Origin: Pseudomonas arcuscaelestis
Lineage (GTDB): Bacteria; Pseudomonadota; Gammaproteobacteria; Pseudomonadales; Pseudomonadaceae
Direction: 5' to 3'
Assembly: GCF_016881005.1 (NCBI RefSeq)
Contig: NZ_JACOPV010000001.1
Coordinates: 310,001-374,000 of the forward strand
Length of the DNA stretch: 64,000 bases
Shown: positions 29,174 through 37,502 of the stretch, one piece after another
How the letters are laid out: every line of letters starts with the position of its first letter
How positions within the stretch are numbered: position 1 is the first letter of the stretch
The notes under the pieces: generated by a model
Told to the model about the DNA's origin: nothing
What the model saw: only the letters and a program-made list of their open reading frames with translations
Databases searched by the model: none
Translations under genes and position numbers: made by a program

Positions 29174-30505
29174 CTAGGTCGCCGATTGCAACGCCGCTCC
29201 ACGCTTGGCGGTGCCACGACTGGCAAACACCATCATCGCCACTGCAGCCACCGCACCGGGCACGGCAAAGGCCATGAAGTTCAGCGCCAGCGGCAGCTGA
29301 ATCCCCAACAACAGCCCACCCAGCAACGGGCCGACAATGGCTCCGCTACGACCAATACCCGAGGCCCAACCCAAGCCGGTGGAGCGAATACCCATTGGAT
29401 AGAACTGGGCAACACAGGCATACGCGAGGATCTGGGTACCGATGGTTGTCGCCCCGGCGACAGCGATCAACAGGTACAGCACCGGGGTTGGACTCTTGAA
29501 GCCGAGCAGACTGATCGACAATGCCGCGATGGCAAAGAACACCACCAACACCCGATCGAGCTTGAATCGGTCACCAATCCAGCCACCGCCAACAGCGCCA
29601 AAGATCGCCCCAAAGTTGAGGACCAACAGGAACGCCAGGCTTGAGCCAAGGCCGTAACCTGCGTTGCTCATCAGCTTTGGCAACCAGGAATTGAGAGCGT
29701 AAACCATCAACAGGCAGCAGAAAAACGCGACCCAGAGCATCAAGGTGCTCAGCGCTCGGCCTTCTCGAAACAATTGAGGAACAGAGCCACCTGCTTGCGT
29801 GCCGGTAACCACTTCCAGGCGATCACCGCTTTGTGGCTGGTAACTGGGTTCAACCCGTTGCAATAACTGGCTGGCCTGCTCGGTGCGGCCCTGGCGGACC
29901 AGAAAGCCCAGCGACTCCGGCAAAAAACGCAGAATCAATGGCAACAGCAGCAACGGAATGATTGCCACATAGAACACCGACTGCCAACCAAACGCCGGCA
30001 ACAACACAATGCCCAAGCCGGCCGAGAGCATGCCGCCCACCGAATAGCCGCTGAACATGATGGCGACCAGCGTGCTGCGCATACGCTTTGGCGCGTACTC
30101 GTTCATCAGCGCAACCACGTTGGGCATCACTCCACCGATACCCAAACCCGCCAGGAAGCGACAGATGCCAAACTCAGTAGGGTTGCGGGCAAATCCGTTC
30201 AGAACGGTGAAGCCGCTGAACAGAATCACGCAGATCATGATGGCTTTTTTACGACCGATGCGGTCGGACAAAGGCCCGAAAAGCAGTGCGCCGAACATCA
30301 TGCCAAACAAGGCGTAGCTGCCCAGAGCGCCAGCCTGCAGCGGGGTCATGCCCCACTCCTGCATCAACGCCGGCAACACCACGCCATAAATGACCAGGTC
30401 GTAACCGTCGAAGATAATGATCAACGCGCACCAGAACAGTACACGCCAGTGGAAGACATTGAACTTCGCCTGATCGATCAGGCTATTGATATCGATCGTT
30501 CGCAT
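29174..30505 (-). CDS. benK: MFS aromatic acid transporter BenK
   Basis: Benzoate:H+ symporter of the major facilitator superfamily, aromatic acid:H+ symporter family. It has 443 residues and 12 spans. The family Asp motif reads DGYDLVIYGVVLPALM in span 1, the loop 2-3 motif is GPLSDRIGRKKAIM, and loop 8-9 has GGWIGDRFKLDRVLV. Paired BenR-like repeats lie about 97-132 bp upstream. The adjacent porin gene supplies outer-membrane entry, and BenE is a second uptake route at the far end of the island. Confidence 0.93.
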   Translation of the reverse strand: MRTIDINSLIDQAKFNVFHWRVLFWCALIIIFDGYDLVIYGVVLPALMQEWGMTPLQAGALGSYALFGMMFGALLFGPLSDRIGRKKAIMICVILFSGFTVLNGFARNPTEFGICRFLAGLGIGGVMPNVVALMNEYAPKRMRSTLVAIMFSGYSVGGMLSAGLGIVLLPAFGWQSVFYVAIIPLLLLPLILRFLPESLGFLVRQGRTEQASQLLQRVEPSYQPQSGDRLEVVTGTQAGGSVPQLFREGRALSTLMLWVAFFCCLLMVYALNSWLPKLMSNAGYGLGSSLAFLLVLNFGAIFGAVGGGWIGDRFKLDRVLVVFFAIAALSISLLGFKSPTPVLYLLIAVAGATTIGTQILAYACVAQFYPMGIRSTGLGWASGIGRSGAIVGPLLGGLLLGIQLPLALNFMAFAVPGAVAAVAMMVFASRGTAKRGAALQSAT

Positions 30506-30601
30506 GAGGCGTGTCTCTTTTGTTGTTGTTATCGAAACCCTTGGGCGAATCTGCCAAGCAGTCTTCGCAGCCTCAGGTTAGGAGCAGGACAAAAGGGCCA
30601 A

Positions 30602-30637
30602 TAGCCGTTTACTGCGAATCGATATCCACTTTGCGCA
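30602..30637 (-). promoter_or_regulatory. Second BenR-type operator pair, upstream of benK
   Basis: On the minus strand: TGCGCAAAGTGGATA, a 6-nt spacer, then CGCAGTAAACGGCTA. Each copy differs from TGCA-N6-GGNTA by one base in the TGCA part, and the 21-bp period is the same as at benA. They lie just past the stop of the second BenR-like gene. Binding is predicted. Confidence 0.75.
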
Positions 30638-30652
30638 ATGACCGATCAGGGG

Positions 30653-31609
30653 TCAGCGATGACGTTTGAACGTGACTGAGGGCAGCTCACCAAAACGCTG
30701 GCGGTAGCTTTCGGCGAATCGCCCCAGATGAAGAAAGCCATAGTCCAAGGCAATTTCGGTGACATTGCGCACGGTGCTGGCCGGGTCCTGAAGCGCACCA
30801 TGAATGCGGTCAAGTTTGCGCTGGCGAATGTACCCCTTGGGAGATAAACCCGCATGACGTTCGAACAGTGAATACAGAGAACGCTCACTCACGCGTGCGA
30901 CGTTCATCAGTTGCACCACATTGATGTCGGTATTGAGGTGCGCGTCGATATAGGCTGCCAGTTGCTCGAATGAATGGGCATGCTGTGCGGGCTCGCTACG
31001 CTGGACGTTGTTGCCCAGCAAGCTGAGCAATTTGCTGGCAACGATACGCCCGTAGTGCTCCTGTACTTGAGCCAGTGAATGGGAAGATTCCGCCTCTTCG
31101 CAAATCAGCCCAAGCAGGCCGATAAACCCTTCCAGCTCGCCCGTCACATGACGAGCATTGTTAAAGCGGATGCCTCCTTCGGGAACCTGCCAGCGCTGGT
31201 CTACACAAGCCTGCTCCAGCAGACCGACCGGCAATTTGAGAATGAATTTTTCGCAGTCGGCCGAGTAGGTCAGATCAACCGGATCGTCCGGGTTGATCAG
31301 CATCAGCTCCCCGGGCACGTAGTGATGCTCGTTGCCGCGGCAACTGGACTGGCAATGCCCTTTAAGCAGAATCTGCAGGTGATACAGGGTACCTAGCGCC
31401 GGTGAGGTAATCCGCGCTTTACCGCCATAGCTCAGACGGCAAAGATCGAGGCTGGCGAACTTGCGATGGTTGATGCTCGCTTGCAAGTCGCCGGTACGCG
31501 GCAAGCGCAAGCGGTGGCCTCCCACATGCTGGTTGACGTATTCGGACACGGCATAAGGGTCGGCGCGCTGGAATACACTGCTGCGCTCGCTCAACAGGTG
31601 GCTGCTCAT
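30653..31609 (-). CDS. AraC/XylS-family regulator, BenR paralogue (copy 2)
   Basis: Second 318-residue BenR-like activator. It shares long identical stretches with copy 1 (ADPYAVS-YVNQHVG, NHRKFASLDLCR, YSADCEKFILKLP, RVQEHY-like QVQEHYGRIVASK), and the C-terminal HTH has SERSLYSLFERHAG and ITEIALDYGF-type VTEIALDYGFLHLGRFAESY. It is upstream of benK in the same direction and divergent from the CatR/BenM-like gene. Whether this or copy 1 is the main benzoate sensor cannot be decided from sequence; this copy looks at least as close to P. putida BenR. The Met is fixed by alignment with copy 1. Confidence 0.88.
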   Translation of the reverse strand: MSSHLLSERSSVFQRADPYAVSEYVNQHVGGHRLRLPRTGDLQASINHRKFASLDLCRLSYGGKARITSPALGTLYHLQILLKGHCQSSCRGNEHHYVPGELMLINPDDPVDLTYSADCEKFILKLPVGLLEQACVDQRWQVPEGGIRFNNARHVTGELEGFIGLLGLICEEAESSHSLAQVQEHYGRIVASKLLSLLGNNVQRSEPAQHAHSFEQLAAYIDAHLNTDINVVQLMNVARVSERSLYSLFERHAGLSPKGYIRQRKLDRIHGALQDPASTVRNVTEIALDYGFLHLGRFAESYRQRFGELPSVTFKRHR

Positions 31610-31697
31610 GGGCTGCCCTCTTCTTGTTCTGGACGATATCCACAGGGTCTGGTTATCCACAGCGGATGAGCTTGCGCTAGCACTGACAGGCAGTCCA

Positions 31698-31732
31698 ATA
31701 TCTGTTGAGTACACACAATACCCAGGAGGTAT
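31698..31732 (+). promoter_or_regulatory. Tandem CatR/BenM-type LysR sites over the regulator's own start region
   Basis: ATAC-N7-GTAT (31718-31732) is an exact match to the BenM/CatM half-site pair, and its N7 contains the ribosome-binding site AGGAG of the LysR gene. A second near-match ATAT-N7-GTAC (31698-31712) starts 20 bp upstream, on the same helix face. Autoregulation, possibly shared with the divergent BenR-like gene, is inferred. Confidence 0.65.
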
Positions 31733-31733
31733 C

Positions 31734-32609
31734 ATGGAGCTGCGCCATCTACGTTACTTTCGGGTGCTCGCGCAAACCTTGAACTTCACCCGCGCAGCCG
31801 AGCAGTTGCACATTGCGCAGCCGCCGCTGAGCCGGCAAATTCGTCAGTTGGAAGAAACCCTCGGCGTCGAGTTGCTGGAACGCAGCCGGCCCCTGCGTCT
31901 GACTGAGGCTGGGCGCTATTTCTATGAACAAAGCACGATGCTGCTCGAGCAACTTGAGCAGATAGGAGAAGGGACCCGGCGTATCGCCAATAACGAACGC
32001 CAATGGCTACGGATCGGTTTTGCGCCGTCGACGCTCTACGACCTGCTGCCCGATCTTATTCGGCAGTTACGGCGCAATGAGGCTCTAGAGCTGGGCTTGC
32101 AGGAGATGATTACCTTGCAGCAGGTCGAATCCCTGAAAGCTGGGCGCATCGACGTCGGCTTCGGACGCATTCACATCAATGACCCCGCTATCGAGCAGCA
32201 GGTGCTGCGCGAAGACCCACTGGTTGTCGCGCTACCCTGCGGTCATCCATTGATTGGCCAGCCCATTGACCTTGCTCGCCTGGCTTTTGAACCGTTTGTC
32301 CTTTATCCCGCAACGCCACGCCCGAGTTATGCAGACCACATCATGGGGTTGTTTGCCAGCCAGGGTCTGAGCGTGCAGGTTATCCAGTGGACCAACGAAT
32401 TACAGACCGCGCTGGGATTGGTAGCAGCTGGCCTGGGGATAACTTTGGTTCCCGGCTCCGTGAAACGCCAGCAACGCGACGATATCGTTTTCGCCCCCTT
32501 GATTGAGACCGCGGCAGTTTCTCCCATCATTCTTAGCCGTAGGGTTGGGGATAACTCTGCACAGGTCAGGTATTGCCTGGACCTGATCGCGCAAATGGCC
32601 GGCCCTTGA
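31734..32609 (+). CDS. catR: LysR-family regulator, CatR/BenM-like
   Basis: Transcriptional regulator of 291 residues: N-terminal winged HTH (MELRHLRYFRVLAQTLNFTRAAEQL, given here in parts, then IAQPPLSRQIRQLEETLG) and effector-binding domain with the CatR/BenM-type GFAPSTLYDLLPDLIRQLR, MITLQQVESLKAGRIDVGFGR and LYPATPRPSYADHI. The effector is expected to be cis,cis-muconate. It is not next to catBCA, which lie 9 kb away inside the ben transcript, so its target may differ from classical CatR. It is divergent from the second BenR-like gene, and its stop faces hcnC. The ATG follows AGGAGG closely. Confidence 0.85.
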   Translation: MELRHLRYFRVLAQTLNFTRAAEQLHIAQPPLSRQIRQLEETLGVELLERSRPLRLTEAGRYFYEQSTMLLEQLEQIGEGTRRIANNERQWLRIGFAPSTLYDLLPDLIRQLRRNEALELGLQEMITLQQVESLKAGRIDVGFGRIHINDPAIEQQVLREDPLVVALPCGHPLIGQPIDLARLAFEPFVLYPATPRPSYADHIMGLFASQGLSVQVIQWTNELQTALGLVAAGLGITLVPGSVKRQQRDDIVFAPLIETAAVSPIILSRRVGDNSAQVRYCLDLIAQMAGP

Positions 32610-32625
32610 GCCGGTCATCCGGTAC

Positions 32626-33879
32626 TTATCCCAAAGAATAAATATTATCCACAGGTGCTTTATAAAAACGTTCAGCCAGGAACGGGGTGATATCCACAGG
32701 CGAGGTTTCTCCATGCAGGACCTTATCGATCATCACTCCGGTAATAGCCGACGTGAGGATGCCGGTGCGAAAGTGTCCACAGGCATTTAGATAACCGGAA
32801 ACTTCCGGCACCGGGCCCAGTATCGGTAGTTCGTCCGGTGATCCAGGGCGCAATCCTGCCCAGGTTCGCTTCAGGTTGATCTGCGCCAGCTCAGGAATAC
32901 AGCGGATCGCGCCCTGCACCAGGCCACTGATTTCGGGCAAGGTGTTACTCACGTCGAAGCCTTTATCTTCAGTCGTGCTGCCAATGAGAATTTCGCCGTT
33001 GTCCTTCTGCGCCATGTAGCAGTCACTGGTGGTGAGGCAGCCGTGCAACAGTTTGGGCAGGCGTTCAGTGAGGATAATCTGACCTTTAACCGGATTGACC
33101 GGAATGCGCAGGCCGGTGGCCTGTTCGCTAAGATCGGCCGCCCAAGCGCCAGCGGCATTGATAAGCGTCTGGCAGTAAAACGTACCCTCTTCGGCAGTTT
33201 GCACGGCACTGATCCGCGACCCCTGATGCAGCACACCTGTGACATTGGTGTTGTGGAACAGGTCTACGCCATTCTGTCGTGCCGCTTCCATATACGCGTC
33301 GGCCAATCGGAACGGGCTGACCTGATGATCGCAAAGAAACTCCAGGGCCCCGCGTGCCAGATAACTGACAGCTGGCTCCGCCTGACGCAGAGCGTGTTGA
33401 TCGAGCCAGCGCACCTGCTCGGCCAGGTGTGGAATCTGCGCAACGATGTGCTCGGCGTATAGCTGGTCTTCGTCGTCGTAGATCACATACTTGAGACCCG
33501 TGCGCTCGAACTTGAAGTCCATACCGTGGCGATCGATCAGCTCACGATGCAGCTGTGGATAAAGTGCATTCGACTGCAAGGCAAAGTCGAAGAATGACTG
33601 CGGCAGGATGTGCGGGGTGTTGGCATCCACCACAACGGCAGAGCCTTGAGCCTCGCGCTTGCGCTGCGTTGACATCATGCGAAAGAAAATGACCCCGCAG
33701 CCCAGACCAACCGACTCACCTATGGCCCACAGCCCGCCAGCTGAAGCGCGTGTGGCATTGCCGGGGCGCTTGGCATCGATCAGGGCGATTCTGAGGTTTT
33801 TGCGTTTGGACAATTGATAGGCACAGGAAGCACCAATGACACCCCCGCCAGCGATCACCACGTCGTAGATTTTGTTCAT
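32626..33879 (-). CDS. hcnC: Hydrogen cyanide synthase subunit HcnC
   Basis: FAD-dependent amine oxidase-type subunit of the membrane-associated glycine dehydrogenase that makes HCN and CO2 from glycine. It has 417 residues, the usual HcnC length: FAD motif IAGGGVIGASCAYQL at the start, conserved KRPGNATRASAGGLWAIGES, GQIILTERLPKLLHGC and a C-terminal THAGLRPGSPDE-type segment (here TWAGLRPGSPDELPILGP). It is close to the P. aeruginosa protein throughout. Start ATG follows GGAGG. It is the last gene of hcnABC, 2 bp after hcnB, converging on the LysR gene. Confidence 0.96.
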   Translation of the reverse strand: MNKIYDVVIAGGGVIGASCAYQLSKRKNLRIALIDAKRPGNATRASAGGLWAIGESVGLGCGVIFFRMMSTQRKREAQGSAVVVDANTPHILPQSFFDFALQSNALYPQLHRELIDRHGMDFKFERTGLKYVIYDDEDQLYAEHIVAQIPHLAEQVRWLDQHALRQAEPAVSYLARGALEFLCDHQVSPFRLADAYMEAARQNGVDLFHNTNVTGVLHQGSRISAVQTAEEGTFYCQTLINAAGAWAADLSEQATGLRIPVNPVKGQIILTERLPKLLHGCLTTSDCYMAQKDNGEILIGSTTEDKGFDVSNTLPEISGLVQGAIRCIPELAQINLKRTWAGLRPGSPDELPILGPVPEVSGYLNACGHFRTGILTSAITGVMIDKVLHGETSPVDITPFLAERFYKAPVDNIYSLG

Positions 33880-33881
33880 GT

Positions 33882-35276
33882 TCAAACCTCCGCGCCAGAC
33901 TTCTGAAATGCCGAGAACGGAATCGGATCGATGGGAAATCGCGGGCGCAGCCATCCCACATCGGCACGCCCGGTCGCTTCGCGCAAGCGATCACTGCAGT
34001 AACCAACGCACATGCGCCCCTGACAATCGCCCATGCTCACCCGGGTGCGCATTTTCAATCCGGCCATGTCTTCCACACCCTGCTCCAAGGCCAGGTCGAT
34101 ATCACTGCGGTGCACATGTTCGCAGCGACAGATCACCGTATCAGCCTGCGGCAGATCAAGTTGCCGCGCTCCCCGCTCGGTGTAGCGCTCGACACCGGCG
34201 CGAAAACGTTTGATTGCCGCCAGCTGGCCCAGATACTGCTCGCGCAGTTCAATGGCTTGCTCGGCATTGAGTACACCGCGCTGGAGCAAAATTGACACCG
34301 CAGCGATGCGGCCGGTGAGCATCGCCGCCTCGCCACCCCGTATTCCAACCATGTCACCCGCCAGATGAATGTGCTGCTGGCTGCTTTGCTGCCATCCGTT
34401 GCTTCGTGCATGCAGGTAGCCATCGTCATGGAAGCAATGCTCCAGACCCAACTGCTGACTCAACTGCGTCCGCGGGATAAATCCATAGCCAACCGCAAGG
34501 GTTTGCACATGCTCGCGCTGAGCGCGGCAATGGTCGGGCTGCCAGTTTTTGTCATAAGGCGCCAGAATCACTTCAGCAAGTTCACCCTTGCCTTTCGCCT
34601 CAACCACGCCCCAGCCATAGTAAAGTGGAATGCCGTTGAGCTTCATGTAGCCAAGCATGCTCAAGCCGTTGAGGAAGAGTTGCGGCTTGTTCAGCAATGC
34701 CAGGCTTTCCTTGGCGATCTTGCCGAAGGCACAGGCTTCGTATACCCCGGCAACTTTTGCTCCCGCCGCATGTAATTGACAGGCCACCAGTGGAAGCAAT
34801 GGGCCGGTACCGGCAATCAACGTTGCACCTGATGGTTTGACCACCCCGCTCTTGATCTGCAGTTGCAATCCGCCTAAAAGCTGGACACCGGGCAGGGTCC
34901 AGCCAGGAAATGGTACATTGCGCTCATGGCAACCGGCCGACAGCAGCAAATGCGAGTAGCCCACTTCCTTAAGGCGCTCCTGGTCATCGAGAACCATCAA
35001 GCGCTGCTGATCACCCCCTACTATTCGATTGTTCAAGTGCAAATCAATACGCTCGGCGCAGCCTGCGAACTCGTTGTGCAAGTTCGCCAGAGCCTTGCTG
35101 TAGCGTGACCCCAGGTAGCCCGGATCGACACCGTCACGTAGCGGTCCGCGATACACCACTCCACCCGGCCGCGATGCTTCATCGAACACTGTGCTGGCTA
35201 CACCGTGGCGAGCCAATTCAATGGCAGCGGCCATACCCGCCGAGCCACCACCGACAATTACAGGTCGTATGCTCAT
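33882..35276 (-). CDS. hcnB: Hydrogen cyanide synthase subunit HcnB
   Basis: FAD/NAD-binding subunit of cyanide synthase, 464 residues. It has FAD motif VGGGSAGMAAAIELARHG at residues 8-25, a second dinucleotide fold with AGTGPLLPLVACQLHAAG, and HLAGDMVGIRGGEAA as the C-terminal FAD contact. The C-terminal BFD-like [2Fe-2S] region has CRCEHV and CQGRMCVGYC. It is translationally coupled to hcnA through a 4-bp overlap. Regulation is shared with hcnA through the promoter and leader upstream of that gene. Confidence 0.96.
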   Translation of the reverse strand: MSIRPVIVGGGSAGMAAAIELARHGVASTVFDEASRPGGVVYRGPLRDGVDPGYLGSRYSKALANLHNEFAGCAERIDLHLNNRIVGGDQQRLMVLDDQERLKEVGYSHLLLSAGCHERNVPFPGWTLPGVQLLGGLQLQIKSGVVKPSGATLIAGTGPLLPLVACQLHAAGAKVAGVYEACAFGKIAKESLALLNKPQLFLNGLSMLGYMKLNGIPLYYGWGVVEAKGKGELAEVILAPYDKNWQPDHCRAQREHVQTLAVGYGFIPRTQLSQQLGLEHCFHDDGYLHARSNGWQQSSQQHIHLAGDMVGIRGGEAAMLTGRIAAVSILLQRGVLNAEQAIELREQYLGQLAAIKRFRAGVERYTERGARQLDLPQADTVICRCEHVHRSDIDLALEQGVEDMAGLKMRTRVSMGDCQGRMCVGYCSDRLREATGRADVGWLRPRFPIDPIPFSAFQKSGAEV

Positions 35277-35587
35277 GGGGCCTCCTCTTCGTTCAAGCGG
35301 TTGCTGAGGGTCTCAACCTGCATACCCGGCTGCACGACTGTCTGGCAGGCACGGCGCTTGAGCCGGCCATTGATTGAAACCAGGCAGCAGTGGCACACAC
35401 CCATGCCACAAAAGGCCCCTGTCGTCTGAGCATGGTCGTTACGCGCAACCTGACGCAGACCCACGGCGTTAAGAACGGTAAGCACAGTTTCGCCAAAAGC
35501 AACTTCGACCGCTTGTCCGTTGAGATAAATAGTGATGTTTGCCCCCGCCAGAGGCTGAATGTCGAGTGTTCGATCCAGTGTTTTCAT
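35273..35587 (-). CDS. hcnA: Hydrogen cyanide synthase subunit HcnA
   Basis: Small ferredoxin-like subunit (104 residues) with a [2Fe-2S] cluster ligated by Cys60, Cys65, Cys68 and Cys81 (GAFCGMGVCHCC and RRACQT). It is near-identical in length and pattern to HcnA of P. aeruginosa and P. protegens. First gene of the cyanide operon. Upstream in-frame extension was rejected because the Gac/Rsm-type stem-loop and ribosome-binding site lie directly before this ATG. Expression is expected at low oxygen (ANR) and high cell density (GacA/Rsm). Confidence 0.96.
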   Translation of the reverse strand: MKTLDRTLDIQPLAGANITIYLNGQAVEVAFGETVLTVLNAVGLRQVARNDHAQTTGAFCGMGVCHCCLVSINGRLKRRACQTVVQPGMQVETLSNRLNEEEAP

Positions 35588-35593
35588 AGTGCC

Positions 35594-35607
35594 TTTCATC
35601 CGTGAAA
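35594..35607 (-). promoter_or_regulatory. RsmA/RsmE-binding hairpin over the hcnA ribosome-binding site
   Basis: On the minus strand TTTCA-CGGA-TGAAA forms a 5-bp stem with the GGA in the loop, directly followed by the GG of the AAAGG ribosome-binding site. The core UUCACGGAUGAA is the hcnA stem-loop long used for RsmE-RNA binding. Repression by RsmA/RsmE and release by GacA-dependent small RNAs is established for this element in other strains. Confidence 0.9.
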
Positions 35608-35652
35608 AGTTAAGTGGTCTTTTCACCCTATGCCAAGCGCACTGCAAATCTA

Positions 35653-35666
35653 TTGATCCAGGCCAG
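35653..35666 (-). promoter_or_regulatory. ANR-like box of the hcnA promoter
   Basis: On the minus strand CTGGC-CTGG-ATCAA fits the FNR/ANR pattern TTGAT-N4-ATCAA with a perfect right half. It closely resembles the TTGGC-N4-ATCAA form reported for hcnA promoters. The centre is 72 bp before the hcnA ATG, which would place the transcription start about 31 bp before it, just upstream of the Rsm hairpin. Confidence 0.6.
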
Positions 35667-35896
35667 TTTTCAACCAACTTTCCTGTTGATCTTTCAAAGT
35701 TGCTCGATTAACGGTTTATCGGATCCAATTGAACGAAGCTTGATAGCAATTCAATACTACTTTTTCATATTGGTTTCCAAACAGTTTTGTAAAAAACCCA
35801 CAACATCTGTCGGCGCTTTTCACGTCCGTCGCGAACCTATAAGGGTATAATCAATTTTATATCGAAAGGATAAAATACATCGCTGTTTGGATCGGC

Positions 35897-35926
35897 AAAA
35901 AAAGGCGCCATTAAGGGCGCCAAAAA
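35897..35926 (-). terminator. Terminator after the OprD-family porin gene
   Basis: Inverted repeat GGCGCC-(6 nt)-GGCGCC flanked by seven A on one side and five A on the other. Read on the minus strand it ends in seven T, so it terminates the porin transcript 100 bp after its stop. Confidence 0.8.
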
Positions 35927-36025
35927 TTCACCGTTTACCAAAGGAGCAATGGGTGAATACATTGAGCTGCCACTATTGGACAGCTGAAGTAAATCGGCAC
36001 CCTGAGGAAACCTATTTACCGAGAC

Positions 36026-37369
36026 TTACAGTATCGACAGTGGATACTCGACAATTAGCCGCACTTCATCCAGATCGGACTCGAAGGCTGTGGCGCGCGT
36101 ATTGGCCTGGCGTACCCTAAATGAAAGATCCTTCGCCGGGCCTGTCTGAACGACGTATTTAGCTTCGATGTCGCGCTCCCAGCGTTTTTGGTCAGTCAGC
36201 GGATTGCCGTTGTCGTCCGTGCGCATATAGAACTGGTTAGCGTTCGAATAGTCAGCATCGGTACCCTTGGCGTAACGGGTCATGAATGACAGACCGGGAA
36301 TCCCGTAGGCGGCCATGTTCAAGTCATAGCGAAGCATCCACGAGCGCTCTTTTGGCGAGTTGAAGTCGCTGTACTGAATCGAGTTATCCAAGAATATCGA
36401 ATCGGATTGGCGCAAGTAGTCGAAGTCGTCATCACCGTTGTTCTGCTGATGTGACAGTGCCAGGGTATGGCCGCCATAACTAACACCAATCTTGCCACTC
36501 CAGATGCTGTTGTTGAACTCGCCTAGCAGTTGTTTGCCCTCATCAACAGCTTTGTAATAGTTAAAGCCACCGATCAGTGCCAGGTCATCGCTCAATGGAT
36601 AGGTAAGGCTGGTGCCTGCATAATATTGATTCCAGACATCCTTCAGGCGACTGCTGAACAGGCTGACGGTAACCCTATCGTTGATTTCATAGTCTCCACC
36701 GCCATAAGCAATCCAAGGCGAATTAACTGCACCTGCGTAGAACGTCGCAAAATTTTCGCGCATGTCACTGGAAACGGGCTGGCTCATCGAGTGCAAACGC
36801 CCGCCCTGCAGGGTAAGGCCTTCAATACTGGTATTTTCAGCCGTCACACCACGAAAGCTTTCTGGCAGCAGGCGTGAGTCCCCCGCCGCGACAACCGGGT
36901 TGGCAGGGAAAACGTCACCGACTTTGACCACGGTGTCGAGCAAGCGGACCTTGGCTGCCCCACCGATCTTGGTGTACTCGTCACGTGCCTCACCATCGTG
37001 ATTGACGGGCAAGACGTCGAACGAGCTGCGCCCACCGTTCCTGCCATCACCCGTATCGAGCTTCAAGCCGATCATTGCAAAGGCATCCACACCAAAGCCA
37101 ACTGTGCCTTGGGTAAAACCCGAGTTGAAGTGGGTGATGATCGCATGCGCCCATGTTTCGGAATAGCCATTCGTGTCGCCCTTGCCGCTGTTGTAAGTTG
37201 CGGCAGCGCCATCACGGTTATCACGATTGAAATAAAAATTTCGGTTCAGTACCGTCAGGCTACTGCCTTCAATGAACCCTTCCGCTTGTTCTTCAGCTTG
37301 AGCTGAAACAGCGTAACTTGCAGATAAAGCAGACATTGCTGCGAGATAAAACGAGAGTTTACGGCTCAT
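36026..37369 (-). CDS. OprD-family outer-membrane porin
   Basis: Substrate-selective porin of 447 residues with signal peptide (SFYLAAMSALSASYAVSAQA) and 18-strand barrel. Typical blocks are LTVLNRNFYFNRDNRD, GFTQGTVGFGVDAFAMIGLK, VKVGDVFPANPVV, EGLTLQGGRLHSM-type IEGLTLQGGRLHSM and SWMLRYDLNMAAYGIPGL. The substrate is not predictable. The gene is divergent from czcCBA, sharing an intergenic region with inverted repeats of the metal-response-regulator kind. In P. aeruginosa the czc regulator CzcR represses oprD, so linked but opposite control is a reasonable hypothesis here. Confidence 0.9.
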   Translation of the reverse strand: MSRKLSFYLAAMSALSASYAVSAQAEEQAEGFIEGSSLTVLNRNFYFNRDNRDGAAATYNSGKGDTNGYSETWAHAIITHFNSGFTQGTVGFGVDAFAMIGLKLDTGDGRNGGRSSFDVLPVNHDGEARDEYTKIGGAAKVRLLDTVVKVGDVFPANPVVAAGDSRLLPESFRGVTAENTSIEGLTLQGGRLHSMSQPVSSDMRENFATFYAGAVNSPWIAYGGGDYEINDRVTVSLFSSRLKDVWNQYYAGTSLTYPLSDDLALIGGFNYYKAVDEGKQLLGEFNNSIWSGKIGVSYGGHTLALSHQQNNGDDDFDYLRQSDSIFLDNSIQYSDFNSPKERSWMLRYDLNMAAYGIPGLSFMTRYAKGTDADYSNANQFYMRTDDNGNPLTDQKRWERDIEAKYVVQTGPAKDLSFRVRQANTRATAFESDLDEVRLIVEYPLSIL

Positions 37370-37502
37370 TCAATGCTCCTTTAATACGGCAGCTTTTATT
37401 ATATTTTCGGCCCGGTATTGATTTGTTCTATCCGAAACGTACGCCAAGCACAGCGCCTGAACAAAAGTGACAGCCGATAGATAACGGGAGAGTGATAAGA
37501 GC

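Larger units (their letters stand above)
35588..36025. other. 438-bp gap between hcnA and the OprD-family porin gene
   Basis: The hcnA side holds the ANR-like box and Rsm hairpin. The porin side holds a terminator. The middle (35700-35880) is AT-rich for this genome and has a TATAAT on the plus strand (35846-35851) without a good -35. I see no convincing protein gene here. A plus-strand GTG frame of 55 codons (from about 35953) has AAAGGAG 6 bp upstream but runs into the porin gene. Confidence 0.6.

Noticed and set aside
32626..35587. D-amino acid or hydroxyproline dehydrogenase trimer instead of cyanide synthase
   Set aside because: Subunit lengths (104, 464, 417), close sequence resemblance to HcnA/B/C over their whole lengths, and the hcnA-type Rsm hairpin and ANR-like box fit hcnABC better.
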